Below, in pieces: positions 28,765 through 39,441 of a stretch of 64,000 nt of DNA. Position 1 is the first letter of the stretch. Every line of letters begins with the position of its first letter. The stretch covers positions 101,227 to 165,226 of the forward strand of contig NZ_JAUVVF010000001.1 in NCBI RefSeq assembly GCF_030604785.1, given 5' to 3'. The position numbers were made by a program, and so were the translations under genes. This DNA is from Paracoccus sp. (in: a-proteobacteria) (GTDB lineage Bacteria; Pseudomonadota; Alphaproteobacteria; Rhodobacterales; Rhodobacteraceae). The notes beneath the pieces were generated by a model, which worked only from the letters and a program-made list of their open reading frames with translations, did no database searches and was not told where the DNA came from.

Positions 28765-31700
28765 ATGGCCACGATTGTCCTGTCTGCCGTGGGCGCATCG
28801 CTAGGCGCGGGTTTCGGCGGCACGGTGCTGGGCCTGTCGGGCGCGGTTCTGGGGCGCGCTGCGGGCGCTTTGGCGGGCCGGGTGATCGACCAGCAATTGC
28901 TGGGCGGCGGCGCCCGTGCGGTCGAGACTGGGCGCATTGACCGGCTGCGCATCCAGACGGCCGGCGAGGGGGTGCCCATCCCGCGCGTCTGGGGGCAGAT
29001 GCGGTTGCCGGGCCATGTCATCTGGGCCTCGCCCCTGACCGAGGTGACGCGCAGCCAGTCGGTGCGCGGCGGCAAGGGCGCCCCCCGGACGCAGGTGACC
29101 GAGATCAGCTATCGCCTGTCGGTCGCGCTGGCCTTGTGCGAGGGGCGCACCCTCAGCGTCGGGCGCGTCTGGGCGGATGGCGAGGAGATCGCGCAATCCG
29201 ACCTGAACATGCGCGTCTACCGTGGTGGAGAAGGCCAGATGCCCGATCCCGCCATCGCCGCGATCGAAGGCGACGCTGCCCCCGCCTATCGCGGCACCGC
29301 CTACGTCGTGCTGGAGGATCTGAGCCTTGAGCGATGGGGCAACCGGATGCCGCAGCTGAGCTTCGAGGTCACCTGTCCGGCCCGTGACGGCACGGGCTTG
29401 TCGCGCGATGTGCAGGCCGTTGCGCTGATCCCCGGCACGGGTGAATATTCGCTGGCCACCACCCCCGTCACGACCGAGACCGAACCGGGCGAGGCGCGCA
29501 GCTTCAACGTCAACACCCCGATGGGCGGCACGGATTTCCGGGCCTCGCTGGATGTGCTGGGTCGGGAATTGCCGAATGTCGGGTCGGTTTCGCTGATCGT
29601 GTCCTGGTTCGGCAGCGATCTTCGCATCGGCGAATGCCGGGTCGAGCCCAAGGTCGAATTCGCCAGCGATGACGGGACCGAGATGCCCTGGCGTGCGGGC
29701 GGCATCGACCGGACGCAGGCGCGCGAGGTTGCCCGCATCATGGATCGGCCGATCTATGGCGGAACGCCCTCGGACCAGTCGGTGATCGAGGCGATGAGGG
29801 CGCTGACCGCCTCGGGGCGCAAGGCGATCTTCTATCCCTTCATCCTGATGGAGCAGATCGCGGGCAACGGCCTGCCCGATCCCTATGGCGCCAACGAGCA
29901 GCCCGTCATGCCTTGGCGCGGGCGCATCACGACGCGCATCGCGCCGGGCCGGCCCGGCACGACCGACCTGACGGCCGCCGCCACCGCCGAGGTCTCGGCC
30001 TTTTTCGGCTCCGCCCAGCCCGGCGACTTCACGCGCGATGGCGACGTGATCCGCTATGGCGGCCGGGACGAGTGGTCCTATCGCCGCTTCATCCTGCACT
30101 ACGCGCATCTCTGCGCGGCGGCGGGTGGCGTCGACGCGTTCCTGATCGGCAGCGAGATGGTCGCGATGACGCAGATCCGTGGGCCGGGCAACGGCTACCC
30201 GGCGGTCGCGGCGCTGCGCCAGCTTGCGGCGGATGTCCGCGCAATCCTAGGGCCGGGGGTCAAGATCGGCTATGCCAGCGACTGGTCGGAATACTTTGGC
30301 CACCATCCCGGCAATGGAGAGCTGTTCTTCCATCTGGATCCGCTGTGGTCGGACCCCAATATCGACTTCATCGGCATCGACAATTACATGCCACTGTCGG
30401 ATTGGCGCGATGGCGACGATCATCTGGACGCGCATTGGGGGCGGATCGACAATATCGATTATCTCAAGGCCAATGTGGTCGGAGGCGAAGGCCATGACTG
30501 GTTCTATGCCAGCGAGGCTGACCGCGAAGCCCAGATCCGCACGCCGATCACCGACGACCTCTACGACGAGGCCTGGGTCTGGCGCTACAAGGACCTGAAG
30601 AGCTGGTGGCAGAACCTGCACTATGACCGACCCGGCGGAGTGCGCAAGAGGCAACCCACCGGCTGGGTGCCCGGGTCGAAGCCGTTCTGGTTCACCGAAT
30701 TCGGCTGTGCGGCTTTGGACAAGGCCACGAACCAGCCCAACAAGTTTCTCGACGCGATGAGTTCGGAAAGCCAGCTGCCCTGGTATTCGAACGGCACCCG
30801 CAACGACGCCATCCAGGCCGCCTATGTCGAGGCAGTCATGGGCTACTGGAACGATCCCGCGAACAACCCGCGCATGGTCGACGGGCGCTTCATGGTCGAG
30901 CCCGGTCGCGCCCATGTCTGGGCGTGGGATGCGCGGCCTTATCCGGCCTTTCCGGGTCGCCGGGACCTGTGGTCGGACGGTCCGGCCTGGGATCGCGGCC
31001 ATTGGCTGAACGGACGCGCCGGCGCGGTCACGCTGCGCGCGGTGGTGGGCGATCTGTGTCGGGCGGCGGGTGTGGCCGCTTGGGATACATCGGGCCTGTC
31101 GGGCGTGGTGCGGGGCTATGCGCTGGCAGGGCAGGAAAGCGGCCGGGCGGCGTTGCAGCCCCTGATGCTGGCGCACGGCTTCGACGCGGTCGAGCGCGAG
31201 GGCGTGCTGACCTTCCTGATGCGGGACGGGCTGGCGAAGGCCCGGCTGGGCGCTGACCATCTGGCGCTGGCGGGCGATCTCGCGGGGTTCGAACCGACCC
31301 GTGCGCCCGAGGCCGGCATTGCCGGGCGTGTCCGGCTGATCCATGTCGAGGCTGGTGCCGATTACGCGGTGGCCGCCGCCGAGGCGGTGGGTGTCGCCTC
31401 GGCCCGGCGTTCGGTCGCAGAGACCGAGTTCCAGATGGTGCTGACCCGCCCCGAGGGCCGCGCCATCGCCGATCGCTGGCTGGCCGAGGCCGAGATCGCG
31501 CGCGACACGGCGCGCTTCGCCCTGCCGCCCTCGCGCACGGATCTGGCGCCGGGCGACGTGGTGATCATGGAACGGCCCGGTCTGCCCGACAGCCGCTGGC
31601 GGATCGACCGGGCCGAACGTGCCGGGGCGATCACGCTGGAGGCCGTCCGCGTCGATCCGGGCCTCTACCGTCCCGCGATCAGCCATCAGGAACAGGGCAG

Positions 31701-32649
31701 CATCCGGCGCTATCAGCCGCCCATGCCGGTCCGGCCTGTCTTTCTGGACCTGCCGCTTCTGCGCGGCAACGAGGTGCCCCATGCGCCCTGGCTGGCAGTC
31801 TCGGCCCATCCTTGGCCGGGGACGGTCGCGGCTTATGTCTCGGATGATCCGGATGGCGGTTTCGAGAGCAACCTGCTGCTGGACCGGCGCTCGCTGATCG
31901 GGCGCACGCTGACGCCGCTTGCCCGCGCGCGGCCCGGTGTGCTGGATCGCGGCCCGGGGCTGCGGCTGCGGCTGGCCAATGACCCCCTCGCGTCGGTCAC
32001 GATGCGGGCGCTGCTGTCGGGCGCCAATGCGCTGGCGATCGGCGATGGCAGTCTGGAGCATTGGGAGGTGATGCAATTCGCCCGCGCTGAACTGGTCGCC
32101 CCGAATGTCTGGGAGATCAGCCTGCGTCTGCGGGGTCAGGCGGGCACGGATGCAATGATGCCGGATGTCTGGCCTGCGGGCAGCATTGTGGTCCTGCTGG
32201 ATGGCGGGCCGCGTCAGGTGGATCTGCCCCCATCCGCGCGCGGGCAGGAGCGGTTCTGGCGGATCGGCCCCGCGCCTCGGGCGCCGGACGATCCCAGCTA
32301 TCGCAGCCGCAGCACGGTCGCACGGGGGATCGGTCTCAGGCCCTATGCGCCCTGCCATCTGAGGCTGCAGGGGCGCAGCCTGTCCTGGACGCGCCGGAGC
32401 CGGATTGAGGGAGATGGCTGGGACGGCCCCGACATCCCCTTGGGCGAGGAGCAGGAGCGTTATCTTTGCCAGGTCCTTCAGAACGGACAGATCCGCCACG
32501 ACGTGACGGTCGCCGTCTCGCAGCACGACCTGCCGCAGGCGCTGCTGACCGAGTTGACGCAAGCCGGGGCCTTTACGGTGCGTGTCGCGCAATTGTCGCA
32601 GACCTTCGGGCGCGGCCTCTTTGTCAGGAGAGACTTCAATGTCCAGTGA
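28765..32649 (+). CDS. GTA g15, megatron tail protein (glycoside-hydrolase/TIM-barrel-like)
   Basis: 1294 aa; Gly-rich N-terminus, TIM-barrel region FIGIDNYMPLSDWRDGDDHLDAHWG, phage-tail C-terminus. Confidence 0.93.
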   Translation: MATIVLSAVGASLGAGFGGTVLGLSGAVLGRAAGALAGRVIDQQLLGGGARAVETGRIDRLRIQTAGEGVPIPRVWGQMRLPGHVIWASPLTEVTRSQSVRGGKGAPRTQVTEISYRLSVALALCEGRTLSVGRVWADGEEIAQSDLNMRVYRGGEGQMPDPAIAAIEGDAAPAYRGTAYVVLEDLSLERWGNRMPQLSFEVTCPARDGTGLSRDVQAVALIPGTGEYSLATTPVTTETEPGEARSFNVNTPMGGTDFRASLDVLGRELPNVGSVSLIVSWFGSDLRIGECRVEPKVEFASDDGTEMPWRAGGIDRTQAREVARIMDRPIYGGTPSDQSVIEAMRALTASGRKAIFYPFILMEQIAGNGLPDPYGANEQPVMPWRGRITTRIAPGRPGTTDLTAAATAEVSAFFGSAQPGDFTRDGDVIRYGGRDEWSYRRFILHYAHLCAAAGGVDAFLIGSEMVAMTQIRGPGNGYPAVAALRQLAADVRAILGPGVKIGYASDWSEYFGHHPGNGELFFHLDPLWSDPNIDFIGIDNYMPLSDWRDGDDHLDAHWGRIDNIDYLKANVVGGEGHDWFYASEADREAQIRTPITDDLYDEAWVWRYKDLKSWWQNLHYDRPGGVRKRQPTGWVPGSKPFWFTEFGCAALDKATNQPNKFLDAMSSESQLPWYSNGTRNDAIQAAYVEAVMGYWNDPANNPRMVDGRFMVEPGRAHVWAWDARPYPAFPGRRDLWSDGPAWDRGHWLNGRAGAVTLRAVVGDLCRAAGVAAWDTSGLSGVVRGYALAGQESGRAALQPLMLAHGFDAVEREGVLTFLMRDGLAKARLGADHLALAGDLAGFEPTRAPEAGIAGRVRLIHVEAGADYAVAAAEAVGVASARRSVAETEFQMVLTRPEGRAIADRWLAEAEIARDTARFALPPSRTDLAPGDVVIMERPGLPDSRWRIDRAERAGAITLEAVRVDPGLYRPAISHQEQGSIRRYQPPMPVRPVFLDLPLLRGNEVPHAPWLAVSAHPWPGTVAAYVSDDPDGGFESNLLLDRRSLIGRTLTPLARARPGVLDRGPGLRLRLANDPLASVTMRALLSGANALAIGDGSLEHWEVMQFARAELVAPNVWEISLRLRGQAGTDAMMPDVWPAGSIVVLLDGGPRQVDLPPSARGQERFWRIGPAPRAPDDPSYRSRSTVARGIGLRPYAPCHLRLQGRSLSWTRRSRIEGDGWDGPDIPLGEEQERYLCQVLQNGQIRHDVTVAVSQHDLPQALLTELTQAGAFTVRVAQLSQTFGRGLFVRRDFNVQ

Positions 32650-33349
32650 AACCGCCCGCCTTCAGATGCCGCTGCTGCAGCCGGCACAGGCGCAGAAGCA
32701 TGTCACCGTGAACGAGGCGTTGATGCGTCTGGATGCCAGCGTCAATCTGGTGATCCAGAGCGTCTCGCAGGCAAGCCCGCCCGACGCCGTGCTGGACGGA
32801 CAGTGCTGGGGCGTTCCGGCGCTGGCCCAGGGTGCCTGGACGGGGCAGGGCGGTCGGCTGGCCATCGGGTCGAACGGCGGCTGGATCTTCGTGCCGCCGC
32901 GGGCGGGCATGCGCGCCTTCGTCGCCGATCGCGGATTGCCCGCGATCCACGATGGCACCGAATGGGCCGTGGGCGCGCTGAGCCTTGGCGTCAGCGGCGC
33001 AGGAATGATGGCCGGCATGGCCGAGGAGGACGTCGTGATCACCGCCGGCAACCAGATCACCACGCCGCTTTTCATCCCCTCGGGCGCGATGGTGATCGGC
33101 GCGGTGGCGCGGGTCACATCGGCGCTGACCGGCACGCTGACGACTTGGCGCATGGGCACGGCGGGCGCAACGAACCGCTTCGGTCAGGGGCTGGGCAAGG
33201 CCGAGGGGTCGTTTGCGCGCGGAATTCTTGGCGCGCCGATGACCTATTACCAGCCCGAGCCGCTGCTGCTGACCGCTGAGGGGGGCAATTTCGCAGCCGG
33301 GCGCGTGCGTCTGTCGGTCCATTGGTGGGAACTGCGCCTGCCGCGTTAG
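32639..33349 (+). CDS. DUF2793 protein, candidate GTA tail-fibre/host-specificity protein
   Basis: LQPAQAQKHVTVNEALMRLDASVNLVIQSVSQASPPDAVLDGQCWGVPALAQGAWTGQGGRLAIGSNGGWIFVPPRAGMRAFV; overlaps the end of g15. Confidence 0.8.
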   Translation: MSSETARLQMPLLQPAQAQKHVTVNEALMRLDASVNLVIQSVSQASPPDAVLDGQCWGVPALAQGAWTGQGGRLAIGSNGGWIFVPPRAGMRAFVADRGLPAIHDGTEWAVGALSLGVSGAGMMAGMAEEDVVITAGNQITTPLFIPSGAMVIGAVARVTSALTGTLTTWRMGTAGATNRFGQGLGKAEGSFARGILGAPMTYYQPEPLLLTAEGGNFAAGRVRLSVHWWELRLPR

Positions 33350-33428
33350 GTCGCGGCGTCGGCCCGCCCGCTTTTCCTGCCCTGCAAGATGCGCTAGTCA
33401 GGAGTGGAAACGATCGGGTGGGCCAAAA

Positions 33429-34256
33429 ATGACCATGCACGCTGCCACGAAAGAGCCCCTGTCGGCGGACCGCGACGCGATCTGGTCGCAATTACGCCAA
33501 GAGGCGCGGATGGCCGTCTCGGACGAGCCGCTTCTGGGCTCGCTGATCCATGCGGGGCTTCTGCACCATCAGAGCTTCGAGGCCGCGCTGGCATACCGCT
33601 TTTCGCTGAAGCTGGCCTCGGGCGAGATGTCCGAGCAGATCCTGCGCGAGATCGCAGATGCGGCCTATGCAAGCGCGCCGGAACTGGGCGATGCGGCACG
33701 GGCCGACCTGATGGCGGTCTATGACCGCGATCCGGCAACGCATCGGCTGTTGCAGCCCGTCCTGTTCTTCAAGGGATTTCAGGCGCTGCAGGCCTACCGG
33801 ATGGCGCATTGGCTGTGGCAGCAGGGTCGGCGCGACATGGCCTATTTCGTGCAGATGCGCTGCTCGGAATGCTTCGGCGTGGATATCCACCCTGCCGCGC
33901 GGATCGGGACCGGGGTGATGATCGACCACGCCCATTCCATCGTCATCGGCGAGACGGCCTGCGTCGGCAACGACGTGTCGATGCTGCATTCGGTCACGCT
34001 TGGCGGCACCGGCAAGGAGGATGGCGACCGCCATCCCAAGATCGGCGACGGCGTGCTGATCGGGGCGGGCGCCAAGGTTCTGGGCAATATCCGCGTGGGC
34101 AGCCATTCGCGGATCGCCGCCGGTTCGGTGGTGCTGCACGAGGTTCCGCCCTGCAAGACCGTGGCGGGCGTTCCCGCGCGCGTGATCGGGGATGCGGGTT
34201 GTCCCGAGCCCTCGCACAGCATGAACCACCTTCTGGGCGCCGAAGAGTATCGCTAG
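33429..34256 (+). CDS. cysE: Serine O-acetyltransferase
   Basis: [47 protein letters not shown]. Confidence 0.95.
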   Translation: MTMHAATKEPLSADRDAIWSQLRQEARMAVSDEPLLGSLIHAGLLHHQSFEAALAYRFSLKLASGEMSEQILREIADAAYASAPELGDAARADLMAVYDRDPATHRLLQPVLFFKGFQALQAYRMAHWLWQQGRRDMAYFVQMRCSECFGVDIHPAARIGTGVMIDHAHSIVIGETACVGNDVSMLHSVTLGGTGKEDGDRHPKIGDGVLIGAGAKVLGNIRVGSHSRIAAGSVVLHEVPPCKTVAGVPARVIGDAGCPEPSHSMNHLLGAEEYR

Positions 34257-35314
34257 AGCCAGTCGGCCACGCCGCTGCCGGTCACTTCCGCGATCGTCAT
34301 GCCCTCTGCCTGCAGGCGCCGGTCGAGGTCATTGGCGATGCGCGGGATCAGCGACAATCCCTGGTAGATCATCGCGGAATAGACCTGCACAGCGCTGGCG
34401 CCGGCGCGCAGCTTCTGCCACGCATCCTCGGCGCTGGAGATGCCGCCCACGCCGATGATCGGCAGGCGGCCCTGCGTGTCGCGATAAAGCTGCGCCACGA
34501 CACAGGTCGAACGCTGGAACAGGGGCCGCCCCGACAGGCCGCCCGCCTGGGCCGCGTGAGGCCCCGAAATGCCGTCGCGCGACAGGGTCGTGTTCGTGGC
34601 GATGATACCATCGAGACCCAGATCAGAGGCGACGGCCGCGATTTCGGTGATCTCGGCCGGGGACAGGTCCGGAGCGATCTTGACCAGAACCGGCGGGCGG
34701 CGAGACAGGCTGTCGCGGGCCTCGATCACGCCTTGCAGCAGCGCGGCAAGGGCCTGCGCGCCCTGAAGATCGCGCAGCTTTTCGGTATTGGGCGATGAGA
34801 CGTTCACCGTCAGGAAATCAGCATGCTCGCCCGCCATGCGGACCACCTGCGCGAAATCGGCCGCGCGATCGGCGCTGTCCTTGTTGGCACCGATATTGAG
34901 GCCCACCGGGATACCGGCGGTGCGCGCGGCGAGGCGGCGACCGATGGCCTCGGCCCCCTCATTGTTGAAGCCGAAGCGGTTGATGATCGCCTGATCCTCC
35001 GACAGCCGGAAGAGGCGCGGCTTGGGATTGCCGGGCTGCGGCCGGGGCGTCGCCGCGCCGACCTCGACAAAGCCGAAGCCCGCCCGCATCAGCGGACCGA
35101 CCACGCGGGCGTTCTTGTCGTATCCCGCCGCCAGCCCCACCGGGTTCGGCAGATCGAGCCCCGCCAGCCGCAGCCGCAGGCGTTCGGACGTGACAGGGCC
35201 GCCGTTCAGAGGCGCCAGACCCGCCGCAAGCGCCCGGATCGAGAGGTCATGCGCGCGTTCCGGGTCCATGCGATGCAGAAGGGCAAGGCCCGCGCGCTCG
35301 ATCAACGACATCAT
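34253..35314 (-). CDS. pyrD: Quinone-dependent dihydroorotate dehydrogenase
   Basis: [60 protein letters not shown]. Confidence 0.95.
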   Translation of the reverse strand: MMSLIERAGLALLHRMDPERAHDLSIRALAAGLAPLNGGPVTSERLRLRLAGLDLPNPVGLAAGYDKNARVVGPLMRAGFGFVEVGAATPRPQPGNPKPRLFRLSEDQAIINRFGFNNEGAEAIGRRLAARTAGIPVGLNIGANKDSADRAADFAQVVRMAGEHADFLTVNVSSPNTEKLRDLQGAQALAALLQGVIEARDSLSRRPPVLVKIAPDLSPAEITEIAAVASDLGLDGIIATNTTLSRDGISGPHAAQAGGLSGRPLFQRSTCVVAQLYRDTQGRLPIIGVGGISSAEDAWQKLRAGASAVQVYSAMIYQGLSLIPRIANDLDRRLQAEGMTIAEVTGSGVADWL

Positions 35315-35646
35315 GATACTCCGGTCTGGTGCTGCCCGTCCGGGCCGCGCGCAAGAGGGCGCCAGGACACGACATCGCCCATCTCCAGCGCCCGGTAGAG
35401 ATGCGGGAACAGATCGCCCCCGCGCGAAGGTTCCCATTTCAGCGCATCGCCCAAGGATGCGGCATCGCAGCTGACCAGAACCAGATCGTGCTCGTCGGCG
35501 AAATGCCGCGAAAGCGTGCCGGGCAATTGGGCGGCCGTCGAGAAATGGATGTAGCCGTCGGACAGATCGACGGGCGCGCCCTCGGTCCGGCCCTCGGCCT
35601 GAAACTGGCGCCATTCCTGGGCGCGGAGGATCTTGTGGATCAGCAT
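35311..35646 (-). CDS. DUF952 family protein
   Basis: [47 protein letters not shown]. Confidence 0.9.
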   Translation of the reverse strand: MLIHKILRAQEWRQFQAEGRTEGAPVDLSDGYIHFSTAAQLPGTLSRHFADEHDLVLVSCDAASLGDALKWEPSRGGDLFPHLYRALEMGDVVSWRPLARGPDGQHQTGVS

Positions 35647-35779
35647 GGCGGCATTTGCCTTGCGCGGCGACCCCGGGTCAAGCCCCCGCTGCGGGAGGGT
35701 ATTTGTCTATGGAATTGACCGCGCCCCGCGGCTGGGCCAACCTTCACCGCATCCTCAATGTGCCTGAAGGGAACAGCCC

Positions 35780-37378
35780 ATGATCCGATTGCTTGCCGCC
35801 GCCTCTGCTCTTGCCCTGATCGCGGGGACGGCACAGGCCGAGACGGTCCTTCACATCCTGCACACCAATGACCTGCACAGCCGGATCGAGCCGATCGGCG
35901 CGACCGACAGCACCTGCGGCGCCGAGGCGCGCGAGGCGGGCGAGTGCTTCGGCGGCGTGGCCCGGATCGCCGCCAAGGTCGCAGCCCTGCGCGCCGAGAT
36001 CGAGGAAGCGGGCGAGAAGGTCATCCTTCTGGATGCGGGCGACCAGTATCAGGGGTCGCTGTTCTACACGACCTACAAGGGCGCCGATGTGGTCGAGTTC
36101 ATGAACGCCATCGGCTATGATGCGATGGCTGTCGGCAATCACGAATTCGACGACGGTCCCGAAGGTCTGGATGTGCTGCTGTCGGGCGTCGATTTTCCGG
36201 TGATCTCGGGCAATATCGACGTCTCGCAATCGAACCTGCTGGCCGGGCGCGTGCCGCCTCATGTGGTGCTGGATCTGGACGGCGCGCGGATCGGTCTGGT
36301 CTCGGCCCTGGCGATGGACACACCCGAAACCTCGTCCCCCGGTCTGAAGGTGATCTTCCGCGATGATATCGACGGCCTCAAGGCCGGGGTCGAGGCCCTG
36401 TCCGGTGAAGGCGTGACGAAGATCATCGCGCTGACCCATTCCGGCTATCTGCGCGATCTGGACTATGCCGCTGAAGTGCCCGGCCTCGATGCGGTCGTGG
36501 GCGGCCATTCCCACACGCTGCTGGGCGATATGGAGGGGGCGACGGCGCCCTATCCCACGATGGTCACCGGACCTGACGGCGCGGATGTGCCGGTCGTGCA
36601 GGCCTATGCCTATGGCAAGTATCTGGGCCATCTGCGCCTGACCTTCGACGACGAGGGCAATGTCACCTCGGCCGAGGGGCAGCCGATCCTCTTGGACAAT
36701 TCGATCCCCGAAGACGAGGCCATCGCCGCCCGCGTGGCGGAGATGAGCGCGCCCATCGACGAATTGCGCGCGACCGTGGTGGCGCGCAGTCTGGCCGCGA
36801 TCGACGGCAGCCGCGAAACCTGCCGCGCGCAGGAATGCGAGATGGGCAATCTGGTCGCCGATGCGATGCTGGACCGCGCCAGCGGGCAGGGCGTGACCAT
36901 CGCCATCCAGAACGGCGGCGGCCTGCGCGCCTCGATTGACGAGGGCGAGGTGACGATGGGCGAGATCTACACCGTCCTTCCCTTCCAGAATACGCTGGCG
37001 ACTTTTGAACTGGACGGCGCCGACATCATCGCGGCGCTCGAGAACGGCGCCAGCCGGATCGAGGAGGGCGCCGGCCGCTTCGCGCAGGTCGCCGGGCTGA
37101 AATACACGATCGACGCCGCAGCCGAACCGGGCCAGCGCGTCAGCGAGGTGATGGTGCGCGACGGCGATGACTGGGCGCCCATCGACCCGGCCGCCAGCTA
37201 TGGGGTGGCGACCAACAACTACATGCGCAGCGGTGGCGACGGCTTCGACGTCTTTGCCGAGAATGGCCGCAACGCCTATGATTTCGGCCCCGACCTGGCC
37301 GAGGTCGTGGCCGAATACCTGGCCGCCGCGGAAGACGGCTACCAGCCGCTTCTGGACGGGCGCATCACGATGCGCTGA
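35780..37378 (+). CDS. Periplasmic 5'-nucleotidase / metallophosphoesterase
   Basis: LHILHTNDLHSRIEPI; VGNHEFDDGPEGL; GGHSHTLLG; NGGGLRASIDEGEVT. Confidence 0.92.
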   Translation: MIRLLAAASALALIAGTAQAETVLHILHTNDLHSRIEPIGATDSTCGAEAREAGECFGGVARIAAKVAALRAEIEEAGEKVILLDAGDQYQGSLFYTTYKGADVVEFMNAIGYDAMAVGNHEFDDGPEGLDVLLSGVDFPVISGNIDVSQSNLLAGRVPPHVVLDLDGARIGLVSALAMDTPETSSPGLKVIFRDDIDGLKAGVEALSGEGVTKIIALTHSGYLRDLDYAAEVPGLDAVVGGHSHTLLGDMEGATAPYPTMVTGPDGADVPVVQAYAYGKYLGHLRLTFDDEGNVTSAEGQPILLDNSIPEDEAIAARVAEMSAPIDELRATVVARSLAAIDGSRETCRAQECEMGNLVADAMLDRASGQGVTIAIQNGGGLRASIDEGEVTMGEIYTVLPFQNTLATFELDGADIIAALENGASRIEEGAGRFAQVAGLKYTIDAAAEPGQRVSEVMVRDGDDWAPIDPAASYGVATNNYMRSGGDGFDVFAENGRNAYDFGPDLAEVVAEYLAAAEDGYQPLLDGRITMR

Positions 37379-37448
37379 ACGATCCGGCATCACGGGGGCG
37401 GGGCATATGCCGATTGGCTTGGCTCGCGCGATGCGCTAACCGGGCGAA

Positions 37449-38048
37449 ATGAAGACGGGTTATCCCATCGCGCTGCCCGGCCAGCGCATCGGTCTGTTGG
37501 GCGGGTCCTTCGATCCCGCCCATCAGGGCCATCTGGGCATCAGCCGCGCGGCCCTGTCCCGCCTGTCGCTGGATCGGGTCTGGTGGCTGGTCTCGCCGGG
37601 CAATCCGCTGAAGCAGAACGGCCCCGCGCCTCTGGCCGAGCGTCTGAGGGACGCCCGGCGACTGGTCCGCGACCCTCGCATCCTCGTCACCGATATCGAG
37701 GCGAAGCTGCGCCTGCGCAAGACGGCCGACACGATCGGGGCGCTGCGCCGCCTTTATCCGGGTGTGCATTTCGTCTGGCTGATGGGGTCCGACAATCTGG
37801 CGCAATTCCATCTGTGGGACCGCTGGGGCAGCATCGCCGAGGCGGTGCCCTTCGCGGTGCTGGCGCGCCCCGGCTCGCGCCTTTCGGCCCGCAATGCACC
37901 GGCGGCGCGCGCCCTTCTGGCCTCGCGCCTGCCCGAGGCGCGGGCGGCGGAACTGCCCACGCGCCGCCCCCCCGCCTGGACCCTGCTGGACCTGCCGCTG
38001 TCGCCCCTGTCCTCGACCGCCCTGAGGAGCGCGCGCCATGAGGATTGA
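37449..38048 (+). CDS. nadD: Nicotinate-nucleotide adenylyltransferase
   Basis: IGLLGGSFDPAHQGHLGISRAAL; WLMGSDNLAQFHLWDRW. Confidence 0.94.
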   Translation: MKTGYPIALPGQRIGLLGGSFDPAHQGHLGISRAALSRLSLDRVWWLVSPGNPLKQNGPAPLAERLRDARRLVRDPRILVTDIEAKLRLRKTADTIGALRRLYPGVHFVWLMGSDNLAQFHLWDRWGSIAEAVPFAVLARPGSRLSARNAPAARALLASRLPEARAAELPTRRPPAWTLLDLPLSPLSSTALRSARHED

Positions 38049-39438
38049 CCGCCGCACCCTGCTGGCGGGGCTGATGGGCGCCGCATTCGCGCCTTCGGGC
38101 GCGCTGGCCGATCCGCTGGCCGCGCGGCCGCCGCGCCGGCCCCCTGCCGATCCGCGCCTGCTGCTGGCCCGCGCGGGCCTGCCCGGCAAGGCGGGCTTTG
38201 CACTGATCCGGCCGGGCCAGCCCACCCCGCCGCAGCATCTGGCGCAGGCCACCACACCCATCGCGCCGGCCAGCACCGTCAAGGCGCTGACCGCGATGTA
38301 TGCGCTGGACCGGCTGGGCGCGGCGCATCGCTTCCGCACCCGGCTGATCCTGGCGGGCGACATGCTGATCCTGGCGGGCGGCGGCGATCCGACGCTGTCC
38401 ACCGACGATCTGGGGCGGCTGGCGGCCGATCTGGCCGCGCTTGGCCGCCCGATGCCTGCGCGTTTCGCGGTCTGGGACGGCGCGCTGCCCATGCTGGCGC
38501 AGATCGCGCCGGAGCAGGCCGTGCATCTGCCCTACAACCCCTCGATCTCGGGGATGATGCTGAACTTCAACCGCGTCCATCTGGGCTGGAGCCGCGTCGG
38601 CGTCGATTACCAGATCGGGCTCGAGGCGCGGGGCGCCGCGCTGTCGCCGCAGGCCCATACGATCAGTGCCCGCCCCGCGGATCAGAATGCGCTCTTCACC
38701 TATCGCGAGGATGGCGCGCGGGAATTCTGGACCGTGTCGCGTGCCGCGCTCGGCCGTCAGGGCAGCCGCTGGCTGCCCGTGCGGCTGCCGGCGCTCTATG
38801 CGGGCGACGTGTTCCAGACGCTGGCTCGCGCGCGCGGTCTGGCGCTGCCCGCACCCGAGGTGATCACCCATCTGCCGCAGGGCGAGGTGCTCGCTTATCA
38901 TGACAGCGTGCCGCTGGACACGATGATCCGGGACATGCTGCGCTATTCCACCAACATCACCGCCGAGTCGCTTGGGCTTCACGCCAGCGGCGCCGCGGAT
39001 CTGGCGCAATCGGGCGCCCGGATGCTGGACTGGCTGACCGCGGATGATCCGGGGCTGCGGCAGGGGATGCGACTTGCCGATCATTCGGGCCTGTCGGACG
39101 CGAGCCGCGTCAGCGCCCTGTCGCTGGCGCGCATCCTGGCGGGGCCTGGAGCAGAGACCGGCCTGCCCGACCTGCTGCGACGGAACCCGCTGCAACAGGA
39201 GGCCCCCGCCCCCGAGGTCGCTGCCAAGACCGGCACGCTGAACTTCGTGTCGAACCTGGCGGGCTATGTGCAGGGCCCGTCGGGGGCGCGCGGCGCCTTT
39301 GCCATCCTCTGCGTCGATCCGGCCCGTCGTGCGGCTGCGGTGGGACAGGAACAGCCCGCAGGCGTGCAGGGCTGGACGCGCCAGGCGCGCGCCCTGCAGG
39401 CGGGGCTGCTGTCGGCCTTTTCGGCGGGCCTGGGCTAG
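38038..39438 (+). CDS. dacB: D-alanyl-D-alanine carboxypeptidase/endopeptidase (PBP4 family)
   Basis: ASTVKALTAMYALDRLG (SxxK); YSTNITAESLG (SxN); AKTGTLNFVSNLAGYV (KTG). Confidence 0.9.
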   Translation: MRIDRRTLLAGLMGAAFAPSGALADPLAARPPRRPPADPRLLLARAGLPGKAGFALIRPGQPTPPQHLAQATTPIAPASTVKALTAMYALDRLGAAHRFRTRLILAGDMLILAGGGDPTLSTDDLGRLAADLAALGRPMPARFAVWDGALPMLAQIAPEQAVHLPYNPSISGMMLNFNRVHLGWSRVGVDYQIGLEARGAALSPQAHTISARPADQNALFTYREDGAREFWTVSRAALGRQGSRWLPVRLPALYAGDVFQTLARARGLALPAPEVITHLPQGEVLAYHDSVPLDTMIRDMLRYSTNITAESLGLHASGAADLAQSGARMLDWLTADDPGLRQGMRLADHSGLSDASRVSALSLARILAGPGAETGLPDLLRRNPLQQEAPAPEVAAKTGTLNFVSNLAGYVQGPSGARGAFAILCVDPARRAAAVGQEQPAGVQGWTRQARALQAGLLSAFSAGLG

Positions 39439-39441
39439 CGC

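Noticed and set aside
30247-32592. 781-aa minus-strand ORF
   Set aside because: Antisense to GTA g15; shadow ORF.
18591-33349. Inducible prophage
   Set aside because: No integrase, repressor, replication, lysis genes or att-like repeats visible; gene order and short tape measure fit a GTA instead.
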